Of a stretch of DNA of 58,914 nt, positions 26,780-35,233 are shown piece by piece; the stretch's first letter is position 1; the number at the start of each line of letters is the position of its first letter. Location of the stretch: positions 1-58,914 of the forward strand of contig JAQYOA010000048.1 of the NCBI GenBank assembly GCA_028727605.1. Reading direction: 5' to 3'. The notes under the pieces were generated by a model, which was given only the letters and a program-made list of their open reading frames with translations, ran no database searches and was not told the origin of the DNA. The position numbers were made by a program, and so were the translations under genes. Source of the stretch: Lachnospiraceae bacterium (GTDB lineage Bacteria; Bacillota; Clostridia; Lachnospirales; Lachnospiraceae).

Positions 26780-28090
26780 TTACTCGTATGTCACTGTTGA
26801 ATTCATATCAAAAAATCCCACAGTGTCCTTCATGGAAAAGACTTCCAGGAAGCAGGCATCATACAGCCTGTGATGAATTATCAATTCTTCCAGATGATAA
26901 CCGGTACATCCAAAAGACATCAGGTATTGACCGCTCTGCAGCGGCATCACCTGATCAAAGCAGACAGTGATCGTTTCCCCTGCTTCCACCACATCTCTGG
27001 TATATTTTTCCAGCGCAGTGTTGGTTCCGGTGATCTCCGTCCCCTTTCGATCCTTGATTGAAAAGGCAAAAATCGGATTTTCCATCCGCTCGTTAAAGTG
27101 CACTTTCATTTTGATCCGGAATCTCTGATTCTTATCCACCGAAGAAGTGATCATTCCTTTGTGATCAATAATGGCAAAATCTACAATTTCGGCAGCTTTA
27201 TCACCGTACTCCACCAACTGTGCATTGGCAATCAGCCGCTCTCTCCAGAGACCTTTCTTCTGTTTGGGTTCTGTCGTTTCTGTTTTTCCGGCATTTTCTG
27301 CTTCACCGGAAGTTGTCTTGTCGGTTTCCTCTTTTGTCTCATCATCATACTGATTTGCCAGGATTTTTTTGTAAATATCCACCGCCTCAGAGGATTTGCC
27401 GACCATCACCTGTTTTCCCTTATTAATCAGAAGACATCTCTCACAATACTTAATCACGCTTCCCATATCATGGGAAACGAACAAAATTGTCTTTCCGGCC
27501 TCTTTCAGATCATTAAATTTCCGGTAACACTTGGACTGGAAGAAAATATCGCCGACACTTAACGCTTCATCCACAATCAGGATATCCGGATCAACGTTGA
27601 TCGCAACAGCAAATGCAAGGCGCGCAAACATACCGCTGGAGTAGGTTTTTACCGGCTGATTAATAAAATCTCCGATCTCGGCAAACGCAATGATATCATC
27701 CAGTTTGGCACGCATCTCCTCCTCTGAATAACCCAGCATCGTTCCGTTCAGAAAAATGTTTTCAATACCGGTATATTCCATGTTGAAACCGGCACCAAGT
27801 TCCAGAATCGCACTGACACGTCCTTTGAGTTCCACACTTCCCGATGTAGGATTCAATACACCGGTAACAATTTTAAGCAGGGTCGATTTACCCGAACCGT
27901 TGGTTCCGATAATTCCAACACATTCCCCCTTATGCACATCCAGAGAAATATCTTCCAGTGCAAAGTGATCACTGTGATAACACTTGTGGGTCGGGGAAAG
28001 AGATTCTTTCAAACGATCCATCGGTTTTTCAAAGAGTTTATAAACCTTGCTGACATTCTTTATTGAAATAACGGTTTCCGTTTCGTTCAT
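26780..28090 (-). CDS. wzt: Polysaccharide ABC exporter ATPase with C-terminal cargo-binding domain (Wzt-type)
   Basis: A 436-residue ATPase. The nucleotide-binding domain (about 1-235) has Walker A GTNGSGKST, signature YSSGMFARLAFA and Walker B ILIVDEALSVGD, typical of the TagH/Wzt/RfbE branch. After a Lys/Glu/Thr-rich linker (about 245-280) a beta-rich domain of about 155 residues follows (VDFAIIDHKGMITSSVD...GQYLMSFGC). In E. coli O9a Wzt this domain binds the capped chain end. TagH-type and short KpsT-type ATPases lack this kind of domain. It is 9 nt downstream of the permease gene. Confidence 0.92.
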   Translation of the reverse strand: MNETETVISIKNVSKVYKLFEKPMDRLKESLSPTHKCYHSDHFALEDISLDVHKGECVGIIGTNGSGKSTLLKIVTGVLNPTSGSVELKGRVSAILELGAGFNMEYTGIENIFLNGTMLGYSEEEMRAKLDDIIAFAEIGDFINQPVKTYSSGMFARLAFAVAINVDPDILIVDEALSVGDIFFQSKCYRKFNDLKEAGKTILFVSHDMGSVIKYCERCLLINKGKQVMVGKSSEAVDIYKKILANQYDDETKEETDKTTSGEAENAGKTETTEPKQKKGLWRERLIANAQLVEYGDKAAEIVDFAIIDHKGMITSSVDKNQRFRIKMKVHFNERMENPIFAFSIKDRKGTEITGTNTALEKYTRDVVEAGETITVCFDQVMPLQSGQYLMSFGCTGYHLEELIIHHRLYDACFLEVFSMKDTVGFFDMNSTVTYE

Positions 28091-28099
28091 CGCTTCCTC

Positions 28100-28900
28100 C
28101 TATAAAACATCTGAAAAATGAACACGCAGACGCTTGAATACTTTTGAACTCACCAGTACCAGAACCAGTACAAAGGCCCAGAAATACAAAGTCATCCAGG
28201 GATGTTCAAAAAACCAGATTCCATTCATGAAACTCTCCCGGTATCCCTGCACAATATAATACAGCGGATTCAGTTTCAGGATACGGTCCAGCCATTGCGG
28301 AATATTTGCTATCGTCGTTTTATCCCACAGAATCGGAGTCGCCCACATTCCCACAGAGAGACAAACATTGATAATCTGTCCGAAATCACGGAAAAACGGG
28401 GTGATGGCACAGGTCAGATAGGACAGCGCCGTCACAAAACAGATCACCGCAAACATATAATAGGGAATCTGAATAATCTGAATCGGCGGAAGTTTTCCCA
28501 TCGCCACAAAGACCACCAGCGTAAATACAATAAAAAACAAATGTACAAACAGGGAAGAGATGATCTTAACAATAGGAAGAATACTGATCTTAAAGACCAC
28601 TTTTTTTACCAGATAACTGTATTCCAGAAGGCAATTGGATGCGCTCGGCAGCGCATCAGAAAAGAAAAACCACGGAATAATGCCCGCTACCAGCCAGCAG
28701 ATATACGGATAACCGGTTGCCGAAGGGTTGACGCGCAGACCCAGCTGAAACACAACGAAATATACGGCAACGGTTACCATCGGCTGGATAAATGCCCAGA
28801 TGATACCAAAATAGGAGCCGGCGAATTTGTTTCTGAAATCGTTTTTACTCAATTTCCAGATTAATCTCCGGCTCTGATATAACTCTTTCAATACATTCAT
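28100..28900 (-). CDS. wzm: Polysaccharide ABC exporter permease (Wzm/TagG-type)
   Basis: A 266-residue ABC-2 permease with six predicted membrane segments. The N-terminal amphipathic part RRLIWKLSKNDFRNKFAGSYFG is followed by the conserved GIIWAFIQPM that marks this family, and the C-terminus contains NPLYYIVQGYRESF. With the Wzt-type ATPase it would export an undecaprenyl-linked polymer made entirely on the cytoplasmic side. That matches the many cytoplasmic GTs in the same operon and the absence of Wzx/Wzy. Confidence 0.93.
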   Translation of the reverse strand: MNVLKELYQSRRLIWKLSKNDFRNKFAGSYFGIIWAFIQPMVTVAVYFVVFQLGLRVNPSATGYPYICWLVAGIIPWFFFSDALPSASNCLLEYSYLVKKVVFKISILPIVKIISSLFVHLFFIVFTLVVFVAMGKLPPIQIIQIPYYMFAVICFVTALSYLTCAITPFFRDFGQIINVCLSVGMWATPILWDKTTIANIPQWLDRILKLNPLYYIVQGYRESFMNGIWFFEHPWMTLYFWAFVLVLVLVSSKVFKRLRVHFSDVL

Positions 28901-28915
28901 AAAAGACTCTGCTCC

Positions 28916-29476
28916 TTACTTCTTAAGTTCTTTGATGCCGCCCCACTTATGGTCTTTTTCAGAAATAATCAGATCTTCCTTTGTCATTCCCTCCGGTATT
29001 GGCCATTCTACGCCGATCTCCGGATCATCGAAATACAGGCCGCCCTCATCGTTCGGATGATAAAAATCCGTACATTTATATGCAAATTCCGCATAATCGG
29101 AAAGCACCAGAAAACCATGCGCAAAGTTTTTCGGAATAAAAAACTGCTTTTTATTCTCCGCTGAGAGGTAGACGCCGAACCATTTACCATATGTTTCTGA
29201 GCCTTCACGAAGGTCAACCGCCACATCGAATACTTCTCCGTTCACTACACGCACCAGCTTATCCTGAGGATAGTTGATCTGAAAATGAAGACCGCGAAGC
29301 ACTCCCTTTTTGGAGGCAGACTGATTATCCTGCACAAACTGTACATCAATTCCCGCTTCCCTGAAATCATTATAATTATATGTTTCCATAAAATAACCGC
29401 GTTCATCTCCGAATACCGTCGGTGTAATTACCTTCAGGCCTTCGATTTCACAAGTTTCTACTTTAATTTTACCCAT
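28916..29476 (-). CDS. rfbC: dTDP-4-dehydrorhamnose 3,5-epimerase
   Basis: A 186-residue cupin enzyme of dTDP-L-rhamnose synthesis. Family motifs are FGDERGYFMETYN, FVQDNQSAS, LRGLHFQ (with the catalytic-dyad His), KLVRVVNGEVFDVAVDLR, FAHGFLVLSD and ECK-like AYKCTDFYHPNDEGG. The ORF-track version starts upstream, inside the promoter; the ATG at 29476 with GGAAAG is correct. First gene of an 11-gene operon that ends at 18567. The rmlA, rmlB and rmlD genes must lie elsewhere. Confidence 0.95.
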   Translation of the reverse strand: MGKIKVETCEIEGLKVITPTVFGDERGYFMETYNYNDFREAGIDVQFVQDNQSASKKGVLRGLHFQINYPQDKLVRVVNGEVFDVAVDLREGSETYGKWFGVYLSAENKKQFFIPKNFAHGFLVLSDYAEFAYKCTDFYHPNDEGGLYFDDPEIGVEWPIPEGMTKEDLIISEKDHKWGGIKELKK

Positions 29477-29519
29477 TGTTCTTTCCTTTCCGATTTGATA
29501 AAAGTCTATAATCTTTTTT

Positions 29520-29548
29520 ATTATAGCATTATGCAAGGGGAAACTCAA
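29520..29548 (-). promoter_or_regulatory. Promoter of the rfbC-ABC exporter operon
   Basis: On the minus strand TTGAGT, 17 nt, TATAAT, ending 43 nt before the rfbC ATG. All genes from here to the 18519-18566 terminator run the same way, with overlaps or gaps under 30 nt. Confidence 0.72.
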
Positions 29549-29651
29549 GCTTCTTTGTCCTTTTGTTCTCCTTGGCAGTCCCCGATTTTTGCTGTACCGG
29601 ATAAAATTTCCGATAATAGTTATAAAAAATTAGGAAAATCGTAAGAAATGC

Positions 29652-29680
29652 TGTCCTTTTTGTTATCTTTCTGTTATAAT
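29652..29680 (+). promoter_or_regulatory. Extended -10 promoter for the LTA-synthase-like gene
   Basis: TGTTATAAT is a perfect extended -10. The -35 (TGTCCT) is weak, as is usual for extended -10 promoters. It is divergent from the rfbC promoter, with about 100 bp between them. Confidence 0.6.
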
Positions 29681-29741
29681 ACCGTAAGCTGCAGGTAAAT
29701 TCTGCGAAACATACGAATACTATGATGGAGGTTGATTTACG

Positions 29742-31493
29742 TTGATTCGTCAAAAAATACGTCGCTGCGGAAAAGTGATGTTTATTACTCTTTCCGTACT
29801 TTTCGGTTTTCTCGGGGTATTGATTTTTACCTCTGCGCGCTGGATGCTTTCCACCTGGGCTCATCTGGACATGGAGGAACTGATCTATCACCTGAACGCA
29901 CCTCTCGAAGGAACCAGCAAAGATGTGATTATGAGCTATATCACATCCTGCGCTCTGATTTCCCTTGCGATTCTGGTTGTCCTGATTGTGCTGTTTGTCG
30001 TGCTTCGCCGCCGCAAATGGGTGGAGCTGATTCTCGGTCTCGCCTGCATCGCCGGCGGTGCCGCTTCGGTCGGATATTCCCTTTATACCATCTGGACAAC
30101 GCTTGAAATCAGTGACTACGTGGAAAGTCAAAGTGAATACAGTACGCTTGCGGAAGATTACTATGTGGATCCCGCACAGACAGTGATCACTTTCCCGGAG
30201 CAGAAACGGAACCTGATTTACATATACCTGGAATCCATGGAAAGCACCTATTCCGACAAAGCTCACGGCGGTGCTTATGATCATAACTTCATTCCTGCTC
30301 TCACAGAGCTCGCCCTGGATAACGTGAATTTTTCCAACTCCGATCTCCTTGGCGGCGCCTACTGCACTACCGGTACTACGTGGACCATGGGAGGATTGTT
30401 TGCCCAAACTTCCGGACTGCCGCTGAAAATCTCTGCCAATGGAAATGAAATGGCTTATCAGGATTCGTTCTTTCCGGAACTGGATACGCTTGGAGATGTA
30501 CTGGAACGGGCCGGATACCGCCAGTACTTCATGATGGGCTCGGACGCTTCCTTTGGCGGAAGAAGAAATTATTTTACAGATCACGGCAATTATGAAATGC
30601 TTGACTATTACTGGGCAATTGATGAAGGTCTGATTCCCGACGGTTATTATGAATGGTGGGGATACGAAGACGCCAAGCTGTTTGACTATGCCAAGACAAA
30701 GCTTACGGAAATCGCGCAGAGTGATGAACCCTTCAATTTCACGATACTGACCGTTGCCACACATTTCGAGGACGGCTATTCCTGTGATCAGTGTGACAGA
30801 GAAGCGTATGGAGATGACCATTACGGTATGGTCATTGACTGCTCCAGCTCGCGTGTGGTTGAATTCATTGAATGGATCAAACAACAGGATTTTTATGAAA
30901 ATACAACCGTGATTCTTTCCGGTGATCATCTGACCATGGATTCTGATTTTTGTGAGAACATTGACGAAGATTACCAACGCTCCACCTATAACGCGATTTT
31001 AAATTCCCCTGTTACACCTGTACAGGAAAAGAACCGTGTCTTTACCACCATGGATATGTTTCCTACCACCCTTGCAAGTCTCGGCGCTGTGATTGAGGGA
31101 GACCGTCTTGGCCTTGGAACCAACCTCTACTCAGACCGGCAAACCCTGGCAGAAGAACTTGGATATGACACGCTGAACAAAGAACTTTCCCGCCGTTCCC
31201 GCTTCTTTGAAGAACTTTCCGCTGAAGTAAAACCGGTTTGGATCAGCAGCGAAGAAGGACAGAAATACTATATTCACGATGAGGACCGCTATGCGGTGAG
31301 CGAGTGGGTTCGCTATGATCCTCATCAGCTGTGGGCCAATGGCGAACAGCTTTATTTCATCGGATCGGATGGTTATATGGTAAAAGGATGGCAGCAAATC
31401 GGGGAAGAATGGTACCATTTTTCCGAATCTGAAGGACACCTGATCGAAGGTCCCTATGATAATCCGCTGAAAGCAGATTCAAAAGCTTCCTAA
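29742..31493 (+). CDS. LTA-synthase-like phosphoglycerol transferase/sulfatase-fold enzyme with C-terminal wall-binding repeat
   Basis: A 583-residue membrane-anchored enzyme with three hydrophobic segments in the first 120 residues. The extracellular alkaline-phosphatase-fold domain has a metal-binding Glu in IYLESMESTYSD, the likely Thr nucleophile in GGAYCTTGTTW (near 209) and the metal site SGDHLTMDS (near 393). This domain in LtaS/OpgB moves glycerol phosphate from phosphatidylglycerol. The last 60 residues hold aromatic-glycine repeats (GYMVKGWQQIGEEWYHFS), like those of the Pce-like protein at 40443. The start is TTG with GGAGG 10 nt upstream. Confidence 0.85.
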   Translation: MIRQKIRRCGKVMFITLSVLFGFLGVLIFTSARWMLSTWAHLDMEELIYHLNAPLEGTSKDVIMSYITSCALISLAILVVLIVLFVVLRRRKWVELILGLACIAGGAASVGYSLYTIWTTLEISDYVESQSEYSTLAEDYYVDPAQTVITFPEQKRNLIYIYLESMESTYSDKAHGGAYDHNFIPALTELALDNVNFSNSDLLGGAYCTTGTTWTMGGLFAQTSGLPLKISANGNEMAYQDSFFPELDTLGDVLERAGYRQYFMMGSDASFGGRRNYFTDHGNYEMLDYYWAIDEGLIPDGYYEWWGYEDAKLFDYAKTKLTEIAQSDEPFNFTILTVATHFEDGYSCDQCDREAYGDDHYGMVIDCSSSRVVEFIEWIKQQDFYENTTVILSGDHLTMDSDFCENIDEDYQRSTYNAILNSPVTPVQEKNRVFTTMDMFPTTLASLGAVIEGDRLGLGTNLYSDRQTLAEELGYDTLNKELSRRSRFFEELSAEVKPVWISSEEGQKYYIHDEDRYAVSEWVRYDPHQLWANGEQLYFIGSDGYMVKGWQQIGEEWYHFSESEGHLIEGPYDNPLKADSKAS

Positions 31494-31526
31494 TCAGCAC
31501 TGAAAAATTAAGAAAGCATACAAAAC

Positions 31527-31587
31527 AAAAGAGTTCCGGTATATCACACAGACAAAAAATCGTCTGTCCATATACCGGAGCTCTTTT
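31527..31587. terminator. Bidirectional terminator, long hairpin
   Basis: Arms AAAAGAGTTCCGGTATAT and ATATACCGGAGCTCTTTT pair with one mismatch, and CAGAC/GTCTG extends the stem inside. T-runs on both strands fit termination of the + LTA-like gene and of the convergent minus LicD operon. Confidence 0.85.
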
Positions 31588-31600
31588 TTCTTTCTTCTTT

Positions 31601-31939
31601 TCAGGGCATTGTATAGATCAGTACCCCCAGAATAATCAGAAGGTTTCCGATCAGTTTTCCCTTTGATACTTTTTCCTTCAGAAGCGTGCAGGAAAATACC
31701 AGCACAAATACATAGGTAAGTGTATCCAGCACAGATCCGTATTTTAATTCCACCTGTGTATATGCGTATGTATTGATCAGCAGTACACTTCCGAAAATCA
31801 GATACGCTGTAATTACGCGCCAATTCAGGTATTCTCTTATAGCACTCGCATGTTCTCTGTTTGCACTCTGTTTCAGCAAAATCTGAGAGATTGCTGAAAA
31901 TACCGTACATCCGGTCATTAACATCATATATTTATTCAT
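31601..31939 (-). CDS. Small SMR/DMT-type membrane protein (second of a pair)
   Basis: A 112-residue, four-helix protein of the small multidrug resistance/EamA half-size type. It starts MNKYMMLMTGCTVFSAISQILLKQ with the family-like SQILLKQ, and the end is GKLIGNLLIILGVLIYTM. It overlaps the partner gene by 8 nt, so both halves are made together, as in the heterodimeric ArnE/ArnF flippase for undecaprenyl-phosphate aminosugar. I infer a lipid-sugar flippase. Amphiphile efflux is the alternative. The longer overlapping ORF (31494-31910) in another frame is a shadow. Confidence 0.72.
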   Translation of the reverse strand: MNKYMMLMTGCTVFSAISQILLKQSANREHASAIREYLNWRVITAYLIFGSVLLINTYAYTQVELKYGSVLDTLTYVFVLVFSCTLLKEKVSKGKLIGNLLIILGVLIYTMP

Positions 31940-32282
31940 AGCGCTGCACCACCATCACTCCCACCAGTACAATCAGAAGACCGATGATATTTTTGACTGT
32001 AAGATTCTCATGAAAGATCAGCACTGCCCAGAGCTGGGACCAGATCAGATACACACTGCGGTTTGCATATGCGGTGGAAAGTGAAAACTTTTTTATGACC
32101 TTCTGCCAGGCAATCGCATAAATACCGCAGTTTACAACCATGAGAAACAAAAACAGGTACAAAAGAGGATTTCCAAGTCCTCCACGTTTCAGCTGTACGG
32201 AAGCACATTTTGAAAATACACTGGTCAGGGAGAACAGCATGATATTCAGATGCAGCTGAAGATAATCTTTTGTCTTATTCAC
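31932..32282 (-). CDS. Small SMR/DMT-type membrane protein (first of a pair)
   Basis: A 116-residue protein with four hydrophobic helices. I start at the GTG at 32282 (AAAGGAATTTGGTC-GTG) instead of the ORF-track start further upstream. It contains FSLSTAYANRSVYLIWSQLWAVLIFHE, a pattern seen in SMR-like half transporters, and ends LLIVLVGVMVV. It pairs by gene overlap with the next small protein and follows the split membrane protein in the LicD operon. Flipping a polyprenyl-phosphate sugar for an extracytoplasmic GT-C enzyme would fit the context. Confidence 0.7.
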   Translation of the reverse strand: MNKTKDYLQLHLNIMLFSLTSVFSKCASVQLKRGGLGNPLLYLFLFLMVVNCGIYAIAWQKVIKKFSLSTAYANRSVYLIWSQLWAVLIFHENLTVKNIIGLLIVLVGVMVVQRYE

Positions 32283-32296
32283 GACCAAATTCCTTT

Positions 32297-33127
32297 CTAT
32301 TCCACACGATAAATGAGATGCTCCTCTGTCTGTCTGCAAAAAGAACAGCCGGCGGTCTCCACATATTCCCGCGCAGGGGAATCTTCCGAAATCACAACAT
32401 AATCGGTTCCGGTATCGTACAATGCCTGCATAAACTCAGATGCTTCGACTGAAAAATCCGATTGATAAATTACACGGATAATCAGGTTCTGATCTTCAAT
32501 TTCCTCTTCCGATAACCCTCTGGTGGACACGGTTGTCGATCCCTGCGAAAGCAGAACAATGTCCCGATCCAGAGAAAGCAGAATCGAACCGTCATACTGC
32601 CGCACAAACAAATTAAAGTCGTTCTCAAACACTGCTTTCGGAAACTCTTTCTCTGTATCCTCGTGAATCGCCGCACAGACATTCAGAAGATCATCAGCAA
32701 CTTTGTACTGATTCTCCGGCACTTCCGGCATTCCTCCACTTATCACGGAATCTCCCGAAATCCAGATGATCAGCACCAATGCTGCCGTCACGCCGGCTCT
32801 TTGGAGCCCTTTTGGGATTTCATCCAGCACCCTGACGCAGCAATACCCGATTAGAAGAACAATCGGAAGAATCCAGAAAAAGCGATAATAAACGGTCGTC
32901 ATTCCCAGTTTTCCGATGACCAGTTTTACAATCAGCGGATTATATACGGTGAACAAAAGAAAAACCGCGCTGCAGACAAAAATATCTTTTTCTTTTTTCT
33001 TTCCCTTCACTGCAAGGAAAAGAAGAGACAGTAAAAACAAGGCAAGCAAATCCGTATTTCCGCCAAAAGTTTTAAAGCAGCTTCTCACAAAACGGAGCCC
33101 CTGTTCTTCCAGACTGATATTTCCCAA
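32297..33127 (-). CDS. C-terminal part of a large membrane protein (DUF6077-like), possibly separated by a nonsense codon
   Basis: A 276-residue product with about five membrane segments followed by a roughly 130-residue soluble C-terminal domain (from SGGMPEVPENQ). The frame is the same as the upstream gene at 33149-34216, with a single TGA between them. A TTG at 33127 with GAGAGGAG upstream gives a workable independent start. In polysaccharide loci a single protein of about 600 residues with this layout is usual (DUF6077-like, GT-C-type). It is either the second half of a disrupted gene or a genuine two-subunit arrangement. Confidence 0.6.
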   Translation of the reverse strand: MGNISLEEQGLRFVRSCFKTFGGNTDLLALFLLSLLFLAVKGKKKEKDIFVCSAVFLLFTVYNPLIVKLVIGKLGMTTVYYRFFWILPIVLLIGYCCVRVLDEIPKGLQRAGVTAALVLIIWISGDSVISGGMPEVPENQYKVADDLLNVCAAIHEDTEKEFPKAVFENDFNLFVRQYDGSILLSLDRDIVLLSQGSTTVSTRGLSEEEIEDQNLIIRVIYQSDFSVEASEFMQALYDTGTDYVVISEDSPAREYVETAGCSFCRQTEEHLIYRVE

Positions 33128-33148
33128 TATTCTTTCTCCTCTCTTTTC

Positions 33149-34216
33149 TCAATATGCTATCGGGAACTGCAAAAATCCTCTGCTTCCCAGGAAATAGACC
33201 ACCAGAACAATCACAGACGGAATCATACAGATGACATAGCTGCCCATCTTTTTCCATTCTTTTTTCCGGATCATCTGGGGAATTACAACCGCACTGACTG
33301 CAGCAGGTACAATCAGCATGGAAGACATGGAAAGATCAACCGCAGCAATTCCAGTCATGAAGAGCAAAATCCAATTTGTCCGATTGTCAAATGCTTCATA
33401 CAGACGGCATCCCAGATAAAATACCAGAGGCAAAATCACATTCGACAGAATCGCCTTTCCCTCATACCCTCTCGTCAGCAAAAAAGACGCATTGGAGTAA
33501 AGGGTGTGAAAACTCAGATTCAATACACTGATAAAACACAGCATGAGCCAGACAGATTCTTTCTTTTTTCCGAACAGGCAAAATCCAATCTGCGCATAAA
33601 CCAGATAAGAAAGGACCACTGTCATGACAAATAATATCACTTTTGTCAGCACCAGCGGATGAATACCGGTCAGATCACAGAGCACGGAATTCGCTACAGG
33701 GTACATACCGAAAAGATAACGGATATTGAACGTCTCCATGGCAGCACCCGTAAACGGATCATAACAATTGATAGTGTTCGTTGCCAGGTTTGTACTGACA
33801 TTCGCCACATAATAGGCAGAATCCACACTATTATCCGGTGTCACTGCCACAAGGTAACACTGAAAACCGATCAGAAGCAGCATTACAAAAAAGCTTGCTG
33901 ACCTTTTTTGTTTCTCAGCTCTCTGCCGATCCAGACAGTTCTTCCATGCTCCCAGATAACGAATGATCGCCGCAGCACAGATCACTGCAGCCGTAATCGT
34001 CCAGATCACCGTTAATGTCCGAAGACTTGTCTGCAACAGCATCATCGGAAAGGAAACCAGCTCAAACAGAAAATAGTACCCGATAAATCCAAACAGAACA
34101 GCACGGGCGATTCCACGCTCTTCTCTCCTTTTTTCAAAAACCAAAAAAGAGCCGAAACAGAAAAAGACAAACAGCATCATCGCAAAGATGCCTGCTATTT
34201 TTATCATAGTAACCAT
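33149..34216 (-). CDS. N-terminal part of a large membrane protein (DUF6077-like)
   Basis: A 355-residue product with about ten membrane segments. An extracytoplasmic loop carries TPDNSVDSAYYVANVS and NCYDPFTGA, similar to the acidic first loop of GT-C glycosyltransferase-like proteins. I start at 34216 (GGAGG 10 nt upstream), not at the ORF-track start, which runs back into the upstream GT gene. It ends after FLQFPIAY at a TGA, and the same frame then stays open for 283 codons. It lies 32 nt downstream of a GT2. Function unknown; an extracytoplasmic sugar transferase is plausible. Confidence 0.62.
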   Translation of the reverse strand: MVTMIKIAGIFAMMLFVFFCFGSFLVFEKRREERGIARAVLFGFIGYYFLFELVSFPMMLLQTSLRTLTVIWTITAAVICAAAIIRYLGAWKNCLDRQRAEKQKRSASFFVMLLLIGFQCYLVAVTPDNSVDSAYYVANVSTNLATNTINCYDPFTGAAMETFNIRYLFGMYPVANSVLCDLTGIHPLVLTKVILFVMTVVLSYLVYAQIGFCLFGKKKESVWLMLCFISVLNLSFHTLYSNASFLLTRGYEGKAILSNVILPLVFYLGCRLYEAFDNRTNWILLFMTGIAAVDLSMSSMLIVPAAVSAVVIPQMIRKKEWKKMGSYVICMIPSVIVLVVYFLGSRGFLQFPIAY

Positions 34217-34248
34217 AGAAAAGAAACCTCCGATATCTTCCGCAATTT

Positions 34249-35229
34249 TTAAAGATCCCTCTTTCTGGCAAGCGCCCTTGCCAGAGACCGGTAAAACCAC
34301 GATCCCAAAAACAGTGACAGATACGCCGTTTTTCGTGCAGCAGTAAAGTGATCTTTCGACAAAATCAACCTGGGATATCTTTTCAGTTCTTTGATCAATT
34401 CCCTCTGTAATTGTCTCTCTGCCTGATCCTGTTTCGATACAAGCATCAGTTTATCCAGAACATAAAAGCGTGCCCAGCAGTATCGCACCAGCGCCTGCTC
34501 TTCCAGATTGGGAAATTCTTTTCGGATCACTTCCAGGTTGTGTGTCCAGACTTCAATCGTTCCCATATCCGTCCAGCGGAAAGCACTTGTAGTCAGACTT
34601 CCCTTCCGATGCATATAATAATACTTCTGCGCTGTTGTAAAGGCAATCCTTTCGCAGTTTTGCACCAGCGGAATGATCACATAGGCATCCTCCGCAATTG
34701 TTTTATCCGGATATTGAATACCCTGAAAAATTTCTCTTTTGTACAGCTTGGCATACGGAGTCACATGAAACCCCTTTGCTCTCAGCATGTATTTCAGTCC
34801 CTCCTCACGGTCGGTACAGAATTCCTCTGCTTTGCAATCCGACCCGGAAGGAATTTTCCCTTCATAACAATCGACATGACGGCAAAGTGCCATTTGTGCC
34901 TGAAATTTCTTTGCAAGCGTATATAAAACCTGCAGAAGATCCTCTGACACACAGTCATCACTGTCCACAAACATCACATAATTTCCCTGTGCATGACGGA
35001 TTCCATAATTTCTTGCAGAACTGACTCCACCGTTTTCTTTACGACAGTATCGGATTCTGCCATCCTGCTCTGCATATCTTCTGCAGATTTGTCCACTGCC
35101 ATCCGTACTTCCGTCATCTACAATAAGCAGTTCAAAATCCGAAAACGTCTGCGCAAGTACCGAATCCAGACATCTCTCCAGGTATTGTTCCGACTGATAA
35201 ACCGGAATTATTACTGTTATTTCTGCCAT
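34249..35229 (-). CDS. Family 2 glycosyltransferase
   Basis: A 326-residue GT2. It shows VIIPVYQSEQYLERCLDSVLAQ, LLIVDDGSTDGS, GGVSSARNYGI and the metal motif MFVDSDDCV. AEDAYVIIPLV gives the acidic acceptor-side block. The ATG at 35229 after AGGATG is the right start; the ORF-track version adds 36 codons that overlap the LicD gene. It is 4 nt downstream of that LicD gene. This looks like a soluble cytoplasmic transferase adding a side or backbone sugar. Confidence 0.88.
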   Translation of the reverse strand: MAEITVIIPVYQSEQYLERCLDSVLAQTFSDFELLIVDDGSTDGSGQICRRYAEQDGRIRYCRKENGGVSSARNYGIRHAQGNYVMFVDSDDCVSEDLLQVLYTLAKKFQAQMALCRHVDCYEGKIPSGSDCKAEEFCTDREEGLKYMLRAKGFHVTPYAKLYKREIFQGIQYPDKTIAEDAYVIIPLVQNCERIAFTTAQKYYYMHRKGSLTTSAFRWTDMGTIEVWTHNLEVIRKEFPNLEEQALVRYCWARFYVLDKLMLVSKQDQAERQLQRELIKELKRYPRLILSKDHFTAARKTAYLSLFLGSWFYRSLARALARKRDL

Positions 35230-35233
35230 TGTT

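Noticed and set aside
29529-30977. 482 aa minus-strand ORF opposite the LTA-synthase-like gene
   Set aside because: Shadow of the + strand gene; it covers both the rfbC promoter and the LTA gene promoter and has no recognisable domain.
31494-31910. 138 aa ORF overlapping the SMR-type gene
   Set aside because: It is in another frame, runs through the terminator hairpin and lacks membrane-protein composition; the 31601-31939 frame carries the family motifs.
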